From assembly GCA_900765095.1 (NCBI GenBank), contig CAAFRB010000027.1, positions 1 through 40,029 of the forward strand: a stretch of 40,029 bases of DNA, in the 5' to 3' direction. This DNA is from Clostridia bacterium (GTDB lineage: Bacteria > Bacillota > Clostridia > TANB77 > UBA1234). A model generated the notes under the pieces. That model had not been told where the DNA came from and made no database searches. It was given only the letters and a program-made list of their open reading frames with translations. Within the stretch, counting starts at the first letter, position 1; every line of letters starts with the position of its first letter. Shown here piece after piece: positions 17,305 through 25,356 of this stretch. The translations under genes were made by a program, and so were the position numbers.

Positions 17305-18240
17305 TCACTCCGCAAATGAATGCCAAAGTGTTTGCATAGATGTGCTTTCGAACTCAATCTCAGACACTCTGCCTTCATCACTCAGAAATTGCTTAATAAA
17401 TCTCAACTTAGCAATACAATTCAGCTGAGAAACTGTCATATTAAGCACAGAAGGATTACAAATTAGCTCCATAAGGGACTTTTTTATCATCTCTTCATCA
17501 ATGACTGGCAAGTCAACATTTTCCGCCTCAATAGTTCCATCTTCATAGACATATAGCACTATTTTTTCAAGACCAGTAATACGTTCACTAATCTTCTCAA
17601 GTTCTTCTCTACTGATAGTCCATTCTTTATTCAGATCCGACATCTGCGACGCACACTTACTGTATTCTTTGTAAAGACTCTCAATTTCCTTTTCCTCTTT
17701 CTCAACCAAAGCTTTTAATTCTTCCAAACGAGCCTTCTTTTCAGTAAAACCGATCAAAAGCTTCCTACGTTTGGCAACCAGCTCTTTGTGAGAAAGCTCT
17801 AAAACACATAATTTTTGACTAATTTCAAGCCTTCTCTCCCTAAGACAATTAAGCTCGTCAACCTTTTTCATTACAACTGCCTTCCGTTCACTTTCCACAT
17901 CAGAGCCCAAGGAATCATCGGACGTTTCAAAAGGTTGTTCCTTTGTTTCTAAAGAATGTTCAACAGCTATCTGCTCTTGTATCGTGCTTTCTTCCAACGA
18001 CTCCTCATCAGTGACCTGATTAAGCCGCTCTGGAATTTTCGATTTATACTCAAATCGATACTTTTTCTTAATTTTCCGAATCAGCCTCTCAGCCTCTGGA
18101 AGGGGTGTCGCTTTCCGAATCAACTCAAACAACTGCTCAGGCTGTTCAAAAGAATAACGTTTCATGAGCCACGTAAGACCATCGTCGCGCTTGAGTGCAA
18201 TATGTACAGACTTACTGGTTAGTATAACTCGATGTTCCAT
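17305..18240 (-). CDS. Coiled-coil protein, unknown function
   Basis: 311 residues from ATG 18240 (MEHRVILTSKSVHIALKR); AGGAAAAGG immediately upstream favours it over an in-frame TTG at 18261. Residues 1-80 are compact and basic (RLIRKIKKKYRFEYKSK), residues 80-125 are acidic and Ser/Glu-rich, about 125-225 form a long coiled coil (heptads around LRERRLEISQKLCVLELSHKE), and the C-terminus is again globular. No signal or membrane segment. It overlaps the upstream HTH gene by 29 bp, so the two are one unit. I do not recognise it; a structural or DNA-partitioning role is only a guess. Confidence 0.75.
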   Translation of the reverse strand: MEHRVILTSKSVHIALKRDDGLTWLMKRYSFEQPEQLFELIRKATPLPEAERLIRKIKKKYRFEYKSKIPERLNQVTDEESLEESTIQEQIAVEHSLETKEQPFETSDDSLGSDVESERKAVVMKKVDELNCLRERRLEISQKLCVLELSHKELVAKRRKLLIGFTEKKARLEELKALVEKEEKEIESLYKEYSKCASQMSDLNKEWTISREELEKISERITGLEKIVLYVYEDGTIEAENVDLPVIDEEMIKKSLMELICNPSVLNMTVSQLNCIAKLRFIKQFLSDEGRVSEIEFESTSMQTLWHSFAE

Positions 18241-18577
18241 AATCCTTTTCCTCCCGATCAATTATGTTAGTAAGTTCTCTTAAAGTCTTCTCTGTACTTT
18301 CTTTTAAATTTGCATACTCCTTCAGCAAACCTTCAATCTCTAGCTGACTTTTCTTATTTGTCTCGTCCTCGGTCATTCTCTTCTTGTTAGGTCGATGCGG
18401 AACTTTTAGAAGATCTTCTCGACACACACCGTTTTCCGTAGCAATGTTTTGCAGGTTTTGATATACTGTTTTTCTCGCCAATCCAAATTTATCAGCGATT
18501 TGTGGAATATCAAACCCAAGCGAATGAAGCCTCATAAACTCATTCTTCATCACGCACACCCGTTCGGACACTGGCAT
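18212..18577 (-). CDS. Helix-turn-helix protein
   Basis: 121 residues. The N-terminus (MKNEFMRLHSLGFDIPQIADKFGLARKTVYQNLQNI) is a helix-turn-helix of the resolvase/IS-type HTH class: helix, turn FDIPQ, recognition helix GLARKTVYQNL. The C-terminal half is a Lys/Glu-rich coiled coil (about 70-110) that could dimerise. AGGAG is 8 nt before ATG 18577 and a perfect TTGACA-17-TATAAT promoter lies upstream. It is co-transcribed and overlapping with the coiled-coil gene at 17305. Probably a DNA-binding protein; target unknown. Confidence 0.75.
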   Translation of the reverse strand: MPVSERVCVMKNEFMRLHSLGFDIPQIADKFGLARKTVYQNLQNIATENGVCREDLLKVPHRPNKKRMTEDETNKKSQLEIEGLLKEYANLKESTEKTLRELTNIIDREEKDYGTSSYTNQ

Positions 18578-18634
18578 ATCATCTTCTCCTCCAAAATTAT
18601 TTGTAGAGTTTAAAAGTATAAAACTCCCAGCGAT

Positions 18635-18663
18635 ATTATAATCAATATTATGTAAATTGTCAA
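18635..18663 (-). promoter_or_regulatory. Consensus promoter of the HTH / coiled-coil pair
   Basis: A fully consensus sigma-A promoter on the minus strand: TTGACA (18658-18663), exactly 17 bp, TATAAT (18635-18640). Confidence 0.9.
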
Positions 18664-18721
18664 TAAGAAGAGCATACCTATTCGATTTTCTATGTCGTTT
18701 TTTGAATATAACTAGAATTAT

Positions 18722-19837
18722 TTATATATTATTTGTATTTATTACAATTAAAGGTACATAAATTTCATCATCGGTGTACCCTGCATGTTGAGACTTTAAT
18801 ATTTCAGAGCCACCATATAATAATGTTTTGTTTGTTTTTGCTATTGCAAAATAGTCTCCTAATATATCACGGAAAACTTCATTTTCTTTACCTTCACCAA
18901 ACAGATTAGAATTTATCACATCTTCTTTAGTATATAAATCGAAATCGTTACTAAAATATTCATTAAATAACACTTCAAATTTTTGCTTTTTATTTTCCTT
19001 TATGAAAAAATTTATTGCTCTTGACTCAATCGAAGTATTTTTTTCTAAACAATCAACTATATCAGGATAATCTTCAAGCATTATGTTTTCTACATTTTTA
19101 TGTCCGTGATCAGCAACAACAAATATTACTGTATCCTTTAATCTTCTACTTAGTTCTTCTACTTTAGAATTAATATTTTCAATAATTTCGTTTATTTCAT
19201 GTGCATCAGTTCCAAGTTCATGCATTGTATGATCTGGTTCTGTATCATATGCATAAATGTATTTTTTCCCTTTTTCATTACATAATATTTCTATTTTATT
19301 GTATAAGTCTTCTATGTCGACATATGAATTTTTTCCAAACGGAAATAAAATATATCCTGAATCTTTTCCTTTTTCATTAATTTCTTCCGTTATAGACTTA
19401 GTAATCATATGCTTCTTTTTATATTCAATTGCTTCTTGTAATGGAGTATGTTCTTTATCACCTTTTTCAGAATTCATAAATGTTGTAATTGTTTTATCAA
19501 TATCTTTATAATACATATCCCAACCTAACATAGCTGTTTCAACTGGGTTTAAGCCTGTCATCATAGATGTAGTAGCTGCAACGGTTGTTGCTGGAAACAC
19601 AGTAGTTATTGACTTTATCCTATATTTTAAAAGGAAAGAATCCTTGGATAAAATTCTATCCATTATATTAGACCCCATTCCATCACATAGTATTGTTACA
19701 ACATTTTTAGGCTTATTTTCATTTAGTATCTTATCTATATAATCAATTGTATTATGCTTATAGTCTAACTCAAAGTATTTTCTTATAGAACAAGCTAAAT
19801 TTGTTAAGCATTCATTATAATTATTTTTTACTTTCAT
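18722..19837 (-). CDS. Alkaline-phosphatase-superfamily phosphodiesterase
   Basis: 371 residues. TILCDGMGSNIMDRIL has the first metal Asp, VFPATTVAATTSMMTG the nucleophile Thr, GWDMYYKD follows, FVVADHGHKNVEN carries the Asp-His-Gly-His metal site and QHAGYTDDEIYVPLIV the last His. This is the type I phosphodiesterase / nucleotide pyrophosphatase arrangement. Substrate unknown. No signal peptide, so probably cytoplasmic. AGGAG precedes ATG 19837 in a short leader identical over about 16 nt to that of the peptidase gene at 20293, and an extended -10 lies just upstream. Confidence 0.9.
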   Translation of the reverse strand: MKVKNNYNECLTNLACSIRKYFELDYKHNTIDYIDKILNENKPKNVVTILCDGMGSNIMDRILSKDSFLLKYRIKSITTVFPATTVAATTSMMTGLNPVETAMLGWDMYYKDIDKTITTFMNSEKGDKEHTPLQEAIEYKKKHMITKSITEEINEKGKDSGYILFPFGKNSYVDIEDLYNKIEILCNEKGKKYIYAYDTEPDHTMHELGTDAHEINEIIENINSKVEELSRRLKDTVIFVVADHGHKNVENIMLEDYPDIVDCLEKNTSIESRAINFFIKENKKQKFEVLFNEYFSNDFDLYTKEDVINSNLFGEGKENEVFRDILGDYFAIAKTNKTLLYGGSEILKSQHAGYTDDEIYVPLIVINTNNI

Positions 19838-19856
19838 ACTATCAACTCCTGGTTTA

Positions 19857-19865
19857 ATTATATCA
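19857..19865 (-). promoter_or_regulatory. Extended -10 promoter of the phosphodiesterase gene
   Basis: TGATATAAT on the minus strand, an extended -10 with no clear -35. The leader would be about 15 nt, just enough for the ribosome site. Confidence 0.6.
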
Positions 19866-19919
19866 TACTTTTACCACACTCTTTTTTATAATTGTTTTGT
19901 GATTTTTTATATTCATAAT

Positions 19920-20080
19920 CCCCCCAGCATAGCGGGGGTTTTCTTTAATATTAATAAAGGAGATAACCCCTAAAGATTATCTCCTATTTTTGTCCACCAA
20001 TCGATTTTTGGTGGGCAAATAGTGGGCAAATATCAATTTTATCACCAAATTTTGATTATTTAATTTTTTTTAATGGCTCT
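19920..20080. terminator. Terminator cluster and direct repeats left of the SEC-C stubs
   Basis: This gene-free stretch has three hairpins: CCCCC/GGGGG (19921-19938) followed by TTTTCTTT on the plus strand; GGAGATAA/TTATCTCC (19959-19984) with T-rich sequence on both sides; and CCACCAA/TTGGTGG near 19994-20014. A direct repeat GTGGGCAAATA occurs twice from about 20012. The first two hairpins act best on the plus strand, where no gene is seen; the second can also end minus-strand transcripts leaving the 20082 SEC-C stub. It is probably the outer flank of the integration island. Confidence 0.5.
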
Positions 20081-20081
20081 A

Positions 20082-20132
20082 TTATGCATTTTTGCCACAA
20101 CATTGTTTGTACTTTTTGCCGCTTCCACAAGG
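20082..20132 (-). repeat. SEC-C gene 3' end, copy 1 (candidate attachment site)
   Basis: The minus strand encodes PCGSGKKYKQCCGKNA and a stop, the end of a SEC-C zinc motif, with no gene body upstream. CCACAACATTG(T/C)TT(G/A)TA is shared with copies at 21421 and 29874. Read as the outermost duplicated integration site. Confidence 0.65.
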
Positions 20133-20233
20133 TAAGATATTAAAACAACCTTGTAATTTTTTCCTTTTTAATTGGTGTTTTTTATTTTAAATCTACATTT
20201 TTTTATTGAAATATTGCAAGTTTTTATTCAACA

Positions 20234-20257
20234 ACTTATCTAAAAACTTATCTAAAA
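20234..20257. repeat. Tandem ACTTATCTAAAA, left copy pair
   Basis: Two adjacent 12-mers (20234-20245, 20246-20257), followed some 15 nt later by TTTTTTACAATTTTT. The same arrangement recurs at 21308-21330 on the other side of the peptidase gene, in the same orientation. Confidence 0.75.
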
Positions 20258-20292
20258 TAATTTGATTAAAATTTTTTACAATTTTTAAGTAA

Positions 20293-21054
20293 TTAGATTT
20301 TTTTTACATTATTCATCTCTATTTTATTTGAAAGAACAATACCACTATTTTTTGCAGTCCATATTTTACCATCATTTTCAGTATATATTCCTATGCTACC
20401 ATTTGTTGTTCTAATAAGACTAACATCAGTAAGTCCATCTTCTCTTACATAATCTTGTAACAAATAATAATCTCCATATTGATTAGCTACTTTAATTAAA
20501 TCTTCTTTCTTGTATATTTCATCTCCAACTACTAATGTATCAGGATATTCTTGATCATTAATATTATTATGTGGATAAATTGAAATTCCATCTAAATTTA
20601 AACCTTCTTCAATGTGAAATTCTGGATACTCTTCACTACATGGTGTAATTATAATATATTTTGACATTAACATTGCACCAGCACTAAAGCCTAACATTAC
20701 CCCATCATATTTTTTTAAAACTTCTAATAATCCCAATTTGTCACACAAATTTTTTTGTTTAAATGGATCTCCACCCATTAACATTACAAAGCTAGCTTCA
20801 CTAACTGCCTTTTGAGCTTCTGCAGGAGACATATCAGGTGTAATTATAGTACTTGTTTCAAATTCTATTCCAACATTTTTAAAATGTTCAGTAAATGCTG
20901 GGACATATATTTCTCTGACTTTTTGCATTTTATCTGCACCACCAGGGATATATACTATACTTTTTCTATCTTTTAATTCATTTAAGAACATATCTCCTAA
21001 TCCATGTCCAAAAGCATTATTAATATCAAAGCCACTACAATAATATCTTGTCAT
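20293..21054 (-). CDS. Peptidase E-like (S51 family) Ser hydrolase
   Basis: 253 residues of the class I glutamine amidotransferase-like fold. GFSAGAMLMS contains the nucleophile Ser in the nucleophile elbow, preceded by VMLMGGDPFKQ and followed by the EGLNLDGISIYPH block; this is the peptidase E/cyanophycinase layout. S51 enzymes cleave Asp-X dipeptides; the actual substrate is unknown. It is the only gene between the first and second SEC-C stubs and is bounded on both sides by the ACTTATCTAAAA repeats, suggesting a cargo. AGGAG before ATG 21054 lies in a leader shared with the phosphodiesterase gene. Confidence 0.87.
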   Translation of the reverse strand: MTRYYCSGFDINNAFGHGLGDMFLNELKDRKSIVYIPGGADKMQKVREIYVPAFTEHFKNVGIEFETSTIITPDMSPAEAQKAVSEASFVMLMGGDPFKQKNLCDKLGLLEVLKKYDGVMLGFSAGAMLMSKYIIITPCSEEYPEFHIEEGLNLDGISIYPHNNINDQEYPDTLVVGDEIYKKEDLIKVANQYGDYYLLQDYVREDGLTDVSLIRTTNGSIGIYTENDGKIWTAKNSGIVLSNKIEMNNVKKI

Positions 21055-21073
21055 ACTATCAACTCCTATATAA

Positions 21074-21082
21074 ATTATACCA
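21074..21082 (-). promoter_or_regulatory. Extended -10 promoter of the peptidase gene
   Basis: TGGTATAAT on the minus strand, just upstream of the ribosome site; no good -35. The leader AGGAGTTGATAGTATGA matches that of the gene at 18722. Confidence 0.6.
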
Positions 21083-21307
21083 TAAATACTTAATATTTTT
21101 TAAATTACTACCTTTTGGTTAATAAATTACTATTCTGATAATTTTGCAAATTTTAATTAACTGAATAAGGTTTATGTCCTGAAGATTTATTATGATTACA
21201 TTATACTATTTTTTATAAATTGTAATTTTTTTGTAAAAACTTATTTAATTTTGAAACATTTTAGCCCTCTTTTATAAGAATTTGAACCATTTTTAAAGTT
21301 TTGAAAT

Positions 21308-21330
21308 ACTTATCTAAAACTTATCTAAAA
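21308..21330. repeat. Tandem ACTTATCTAAAA, right copy pair
   Basis: Two 12-mers overlapping by one base (21308-21319, 21319-21330), then TTTTTTACAATTTTT. Partner of the pair at 20234; candidate integrase arm sites. Confidence 0.75.
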
Positions 21331-21368
21331 TTTTTAAGTTGTAATTTTTTACAATTTTTGAGCATTGT

Positions 21369-21409
21369 ACAAAAATGGCGTAATCCCTTATATTACTTAG
21401 GTTTACGCC
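21369..21409 (-). terminator. Terminator after SEC-C stub 2
   Basis: GGCGTAA/TTACGCC (21403-21409 and 21377-21383 on the minus strand) followed by ATTTTTGT. It lies about 12 bp after the stop of the SEC-C stub. Confidence 0.7.
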
Positions 21410-21420
21410 GATTTTAATCA

Positions 21421-21465
21421 TTATTTACCACAACATTGTTTATATTTGCGTCCTGAGCCACAAGT
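21421..21465 (-). repeat. SEC-C gene 3' end, copy 2 (candidate attachment site)
   Basis: Encodes TCGSGRKYKQCCGK and a stop on the minus strand with no gene body. It lies at the boundary between the peptidase unit and the van unit. Confidence 0.7.
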
Positions 21466-21727
21466 TGTAGAAACTCCCATATTTATAATACTTATAATAT
21501 TTATAATATTATTGATATTTCAAGGTTTTATCGTTTTGGTAACCTATTATATTTATAATATTTATAGTATTTTTGTCATTATAAATATTTCTCTCTTGCA
21601 AACAATGTTTGCATTCATTTACTACGGTCATTATACTATCTATATCATATATTTACCAATGTGCGTTTTGTATTTTTGCACATTCATTATACTATAAATA
21701 TTTGTTTTTATCAATGAATCTATCCAA
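21466..21727. other. AT-rich element end with palindrome, related to the 29919-30080 stretch
   Basis: No gene. AT-rich, many TATAATATTTATAA-like repeats. Two blocks recur beside the third SEC-C stub: GTATTTTTGTCATT (21567-21580 and 29976-29989) and GCAAACAATGTTT (21598 and 30051). At 21598-21612 the latter is a full palindrome, GCAAACAATGTTTGC. Probably integrase or excisionase binding sites at the left end of the van unit. Confidence 0.5.
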
Positions 21728-21921
21728 TTATTTATATTTAATAATTTCTTCTATAATTTCAGATTTTGTTATCTTATCAAAAACATCAGTTGCTAATCGT
21801 TTAGATTTTTCTGTACTTGAAATATAATAATTTTCTGTTGTTTTTACATTTCCATTTCTATGTCCAAGTATATCTGCAACATCTCTTATTTCAATTCCAT
21901 TTGTTAATATCTTATTTATAT
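21728..21921 (-). pseudogene. Integrase C-terminal fragment
   Basis: The last 63 codons of a tyrosine recombinase: LTNGIEIRDVADILGH, then TTENYYISSTEKSKR and a tail ending EEIIKYK. It aligns without gaps for most of its length to the C-terminus of the intact integrase at 35390 (LRNGVEIRDVADILGH, TTENFYISSTEQNK). The nucleophile Tyr (ENYYIS region) is kept. The open frame begins only 5 bp inside the vanZ end, so the break is exact at the vanZ stop. Its missing N-terminal half corresponds to the fragment at 29602-29766 across the van block. Confidence 0.9.
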
Positions 21922-22452
21922 CTCATTTTTAATAAATTTTTTCCAGAAATTTGTATTTTTAAGAAGTTTATTAAAAGCCAAGAATAAAATATATCCTATA
22001 AGACCTCCTAGAAAGTTAGTAATAACATCATCTATATCTGTCGATCTACCCATAAAATACTGTAAAAACTCTATTCCAAAAGTTGTTAAAAATACAATAA
22101 GCATAGTCTTCCATATATTTCGTTTACTTTTATAAACTGCTGGAACAAAAAAGCCAAACGGAATAAATAATAGGATATTTGGAATTTTCTCAACAACAAA
22201 CTGATATAGTCCAATTTCATTCCAATTAAAGGGAATAATATTTAATGTATGTGTCGAATCAAATGAAATCAGCATAAATAACATTGTTGCAAATACTATG
22301 AGAAATATAGAACAAACTAGACCTATATAACTCACTTGTCTTGTCGGACTTATCCCTTTTTTCTTCAACTTAAATAATATTGGTAAATATAAAATACTTA
22401 TGATAACAACAAAAATTAAACCTAATCTTATATATGCTTCTATTCAGTGCAT
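21916..22452 (-). pseudogene. vanZ: VanZ family membrane protein with stop at codon 3
   Basis: VanZ proteins lower susceptibility to teicoplanin by an unclear mechanism. The frame encodes IPFGFFVPAVYKSKRN, GIEFLQYFMGRSTDIDDVITNFLGG, the VanZ signature, with 4-5 membrane helices. The best start is ATG 22452, with GAGAGGAGAGG upstream, but the third codon is TGA (22444-22446). Beyond it the frame continues unbroken through a first helix (AYIRLGLIFVVIISILYLPI), so a full protein would have 178 residues. A TTG at 22368 could start a 150-residue form without that helix but lacks a ribosome site. TGA is not read as Trp elsewhere here. Last gene of the van operon, 54 bp after vanTr. Confidence 0.8.
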
Positions 22453-22506
22453 AACATACCTCTCCTCTCTATTATTATACAATAATTATAAATTCTTTCC
22501 AAAAAA

Positions 22507-23640
22507 TCAGACAATAATTCTTGCTAGTCTGTCTCCAAGTCTGCATAGCAATTCATTTGTAATAGTATCTGCTTTATCAGCGACTTGTTCAGCAGTAATA
22601 TTCTTATCTTCTCCTATAATTGTTATAATATCTCCAACTTTTACATTTGATATATCAGAAATATCAATTAGTAATTGATCCATACAAATTCTACCTATTA
22701 CAGTGCCATAACTTTCATTTATTTTGACTTGCATATTTTTGTTAGATAAATTTCTCGGTATTCCATCTGCATATCCTATTGACACAGAGGCAATTTTTCT
22801 ATTTTCTGTTGCAATGTATGTTCTTCCATAACTAACAGAATCGTTTTTATTTATTTCTTTTACACTTGTAATTCTGGCTTTCAATGACAAAACAGGTTTT
22901 AAGTTCAAATGTGTTAATTGATATGACTCGTATGAACTATTTATTCCATACATAAGAATACCAACTCGCACATAATCATAGTCTAATCCAGTATAATTTA
23001 TTACACCATAACTACTCTGTAAATGCACTTTTCCAGTATCATATCCTTTTGTTTTAATTCTTTTTATAATTTCATTAAATAATTCTATTTGTCGGTTAGT
23101 AAAATCAATATCTTCTTTTGTGTTAGAATCTGCAACGCATAAATGACTAAATGTTCCTAAAATATTTAATTTTTCATTTTCGTAAATCTTATATAATTTA
23201 TCTAAATGATTATATTTTTCTCCTAATCTATTCATACCAGTATTTATTTTTATATGGCATTTTAACTTTTCATTAAAATTTAACTCTTTTATCTTTTCAG
23301 AATAATCATAGTCTATAATAGTTTGAATTAAATCATATTTCATAACATATTTTAAATCATCAAAATTAGTAAAACCTAATATTAAGATATTACCTTGTAT
23401 ATTATTTTTTCTTAAATATATACCTTCTTCTAATGTAGCCACTGCAAAATCAGTTATACCAATTTCTGATAATTTTCTTGCTGTTAATAATGCCCCGTGT
23501 CCATAAGCATTTGCTTTTACAACTGCCATTATCTTTGTCTTTGGAGAAATTGTTTTTTTTATTTCACTTATATTATTTACTAAATTGTCTAAATCAATTT
23601 CAATCCACGCTCTGTCTTTTAACAAATTATTTTCTTTCAT
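22507..23640 (-). CDS. vanTr: VanT racemase domain as a separate protein (serine racemase)
   Basis: A PLP fold-type III racemase of 377 residues. The PLP Lys is K42 in VVKANAYGHGA; SVSYGRTYI and GRICMDQLLIDIS are the other active-site blocks. At the place of the Tyr that alanine racemases keep near the C-terminus it has Asn (N362, TITNELLCR), the change linked to serine use in VanT of VanG strains. VanT proteins normally fuse this domain behind a membrane domain. Here it begins at its own ATG 23640, overlapping the membrane gene by 14 bp, with AAGGAAG 9 nt upstream. Role: L-Ser to D-Ser for VanG. Confidence 0.92.
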   Translation of the reverse strand: MKENNLLKDRAWIEIDLDNLVNNISEIKKTISPKTKIMAVVKANAYGHGALLTARKLSEIGITDFAVATLEEGIYLRKNNIQGNILILGFTNFDDLKYVMKYDLIQTIIDYDYSEKIKELNFNEKLKCHIKINTGMNRLGEKYNHLDKLYKIYENEKLNILGTFSHLCVADSNTKEDIDFTNRQIELFNEIIKRIKTKGYDTGKVHLQSSYGVINYTGLDYDYVRVGILMYGINSSYESYQLTHLNLKPVLSLKARITSVKEINKNDSVSYGRTYIATENRKIASVSIGYADGIPRNLSNKNMQVKINESYGTVIGRICMDQLLIDISDISNVKVGDIITIIGEDKNITAEQVADKADTITNELLCRLGDRLARIIV

Positions 23641-24622
23641 TTTTTACTACTTCCTTTATTTTTTCTATTAAAAAGGCAAATATTGTTGTTGTTATACAAA
23701 CCAACAGATAAAGTATTAAATTATTTTCAACAAATATTTTATCCATTCCAATAATGCCAGAAACAAACCTAATTCCTACAATAAAAAGTGGGTGGAAAAT
23801 ATAAATATATGTTGCAATATTTCTTATTTTCTTATTTGATGTTTTACTATGATCCATTAAATAGCAAAACAAGAAGTACATAAGTGGAAGTAAAAATAAA
23901 TACATACTATCGTGTCTTTGTAAATTATAATAATGTAAAATACTTCCTTCCACACTCATAAGAATAAAGAATAATAAAGCATACAATAAATCAAACTTTG
24001 TGGTTTTTCTTGTGCCTGCCTTTATAATATGTCCTAAACATATAAATATTGGTACATAGAATAAGCCATTTCTCGTATAATCAAAAATATTAAAAATTAA
24101 TTCATATATATTTTTTGTAATCTGATTCATAATAGTTATGCCATAATAACTATCTCCAAACACACCTATTATGTATAATAATATCGTTGCAATTAAAGCC
24201 TTTTTTCGTCCTAATTTTTTAACTAAATAATATGTAATCCACACTCCAACAATAAGTGCTGGAAAATACCATAAATGATATAATGTTCCATTTATAAAAA
24301 AATCTTTTAATATTGTAATAATATCAATGTTCTTAAAACTACCCATATAAATATTTATTGGTAAATAAAGTAATATGCAAAGAAGATAAATTTTTAGTAT
24401 TTTCTTTGTATAGTCAACTAAAACTTGTTTATCTTTTAAAGCCCTGTCTAATATATAATATCCAGTTATCATTAGAAATAAAGGAACTGCTATTCTTCCT
24501 AATATTCTTGTAAAGAAGAAATCAAATTCAAGACTAATTTGGGCAAATGGTGAAATATGTATAGCAACAATCAAGAACGATACTATAAATCTCCATATAT
24601 CAATATTTATTTTTTTACTCAT
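23627..24622 (-). CDS. vanTm: VanT membrane domain as a separate protein (acyltransferase-3 fold)
   Basis: 331 residues, about ten membrane helices, starting MSKKINIDIWRFIVSFLIV, with HISPFAQISLEF containing the acyltransferase-3 His and FLMITGYYILDRALK following. It corresponds to the N-terminal part of VanT, thought to take up L-Ser for the racemase. It ends KVVKNERK-like and overlaps vanTr by 14 bp around an A6 run (AAAAAATG). Deleting one A would fuse the frames, so an ancestral fusion or a frameshift remains possible; separate membrane and racemase genes are known in the vanL cluster. Its ATG overlaps the vanXY stop (TAATG). Confidence 0.9.
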   Translation of the reverse strand: MSKKINIDIWRFIVSFLIVAIHISPFAQISLEFDFFFTRILGRIAVPLFLMITGYYILDRALKDKQVLVDYTKKILKIYLLCILLYLPINIYMGSFKNIDIITILKDFFINGTLYHLWYFPALIVGVWITYYLVKKLGRKKALIATILLYIIGVFGDSYYGITIMNQITKNIYELIFNIFDYTRNGLFYVPIFICLGHIIKAGTRKTTKFDLLYALLFFILMSVEGSILHYYNLQRHDSMYLFLLPLMYFLFCYLMDHSKTSNKKIRNIATYIYIFHPLFIVGIRFVSGIIGMDKIFVENNLILYLLVCITTTIFAFLIEKIKEVVKNERK

Positions 24623-25356
24623 TATTTTTCTCCTTTGATAGTTAAAATAAATCCATCAACATTGTTTCCAGAAATATTATAATTTTCCTCCACCTCTAAA
24701 CTAATACTTTCTTCTTTATAAGGAATGAAAAATATCTTATATTCTTCATAAATTAAAGGCTTATTTGGATATATAAAATCTTTCAAAAAATCTATATATT
24801 CTTCTAAACAAATATCTTTTTCTGTTATTATTTTTGAATGTGGATAACCAACATATCGAAAATGCCACTCTTCTTTTGATATTTTCGTGATTGCTTTCTT
24901 TTCGTCTTTATATCTCTCAATAAAGCCATATTTTGGAGCAATATTTCTAAAATTTTGGCATATACCATAATAAGGAAACTTAGGACAAATAAAATCAATA
25001 TTTCCCTCATTTAATGCTAAATCTATCGCCAAACCTGTTTGATGTTCACTAGCATTAGGTAGTGCAACATATTTTTGTGTATATTCTCTGCCATTCTCTT
25101 TTAAAGATGTATTATATATATCTTTTTGTTCTTCAAGTGTTCTATACCCGCTTACAGGAACTATTTTATTTTCAGCATTTATATTATTCAGTATTAAGTG
25201 TAAAGAATAATTTGCAATATTATTTAATTTGATATTGTTGTATTCTTCATCAAAGGATACTAGATTATTTATTGTACTTTTCAATGTATAATCTGGATTA
25301 ATAAGGACTAATTCTCCTTTTCCAATATCTTCTTTTTTTAAAGTTATATTTTTCAT
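24622..25356 (-). CDS. vanXY: VanXY D,D-dipeptidase / D,D-carboxypeptidase
   Basis: Removes D-Ala-D-Ala and pentapeptide terminal D-Ala, so that precursors end in D-Ser. 244 residues of the VanY/VanX zinc peptidase family. Zinc and catalytic residues are seen as SEHQTGLAIDLA (S103, H105, D112) and KEEWHFRYVG (E163, H165), with the substrate Arg in SGYRT (R72). No signal peptide or membrane helix, as expected of cytoplasmic VanXY. Its start overlaps the vanG stop by 4 bp (ATGA). Confidence 0.95.
   Translation of the reverse strand: MKNITLKKEDIGKGELVLINPDYTLKSTINNLVSFDEEYNNIKLNNIANYSLHLILNNINAENKIVPVSGYRTLEEQKDIYNTSLKENGREYTQKYVALPNASEHQTGLAIDLALNEGNIDFICPKFPYYGICQNFRNIAPKYGFIERYKDEKKAITKISKEEWHFRYVGYPHSKIITEKDICLEEYIDFLKDFIYPNKPLIYEEYKIFFIPYKEESISLEVEENYNISGNNVDGFILTIKGEK

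Noticed and set aside
19920..20040. GC hairpins examined as a tRNA attachment site
   Set aside because: No cloverleaf can be formed and no T-loop GTTCGA is present.
21466..21720. Repeated AT-rich units resembling a CRISPR or satellite array
   Set aside because: Repeats are irregular, with no constant spacer length and no cas genes; better explained as recombinase sites.
22444..22446. Use of TGA as Trp (alternative code) to explain vanZ
   Set aside because: TGG encodes Trp in many genes here, long genes have no internal TGA, and several genes end with TGA.
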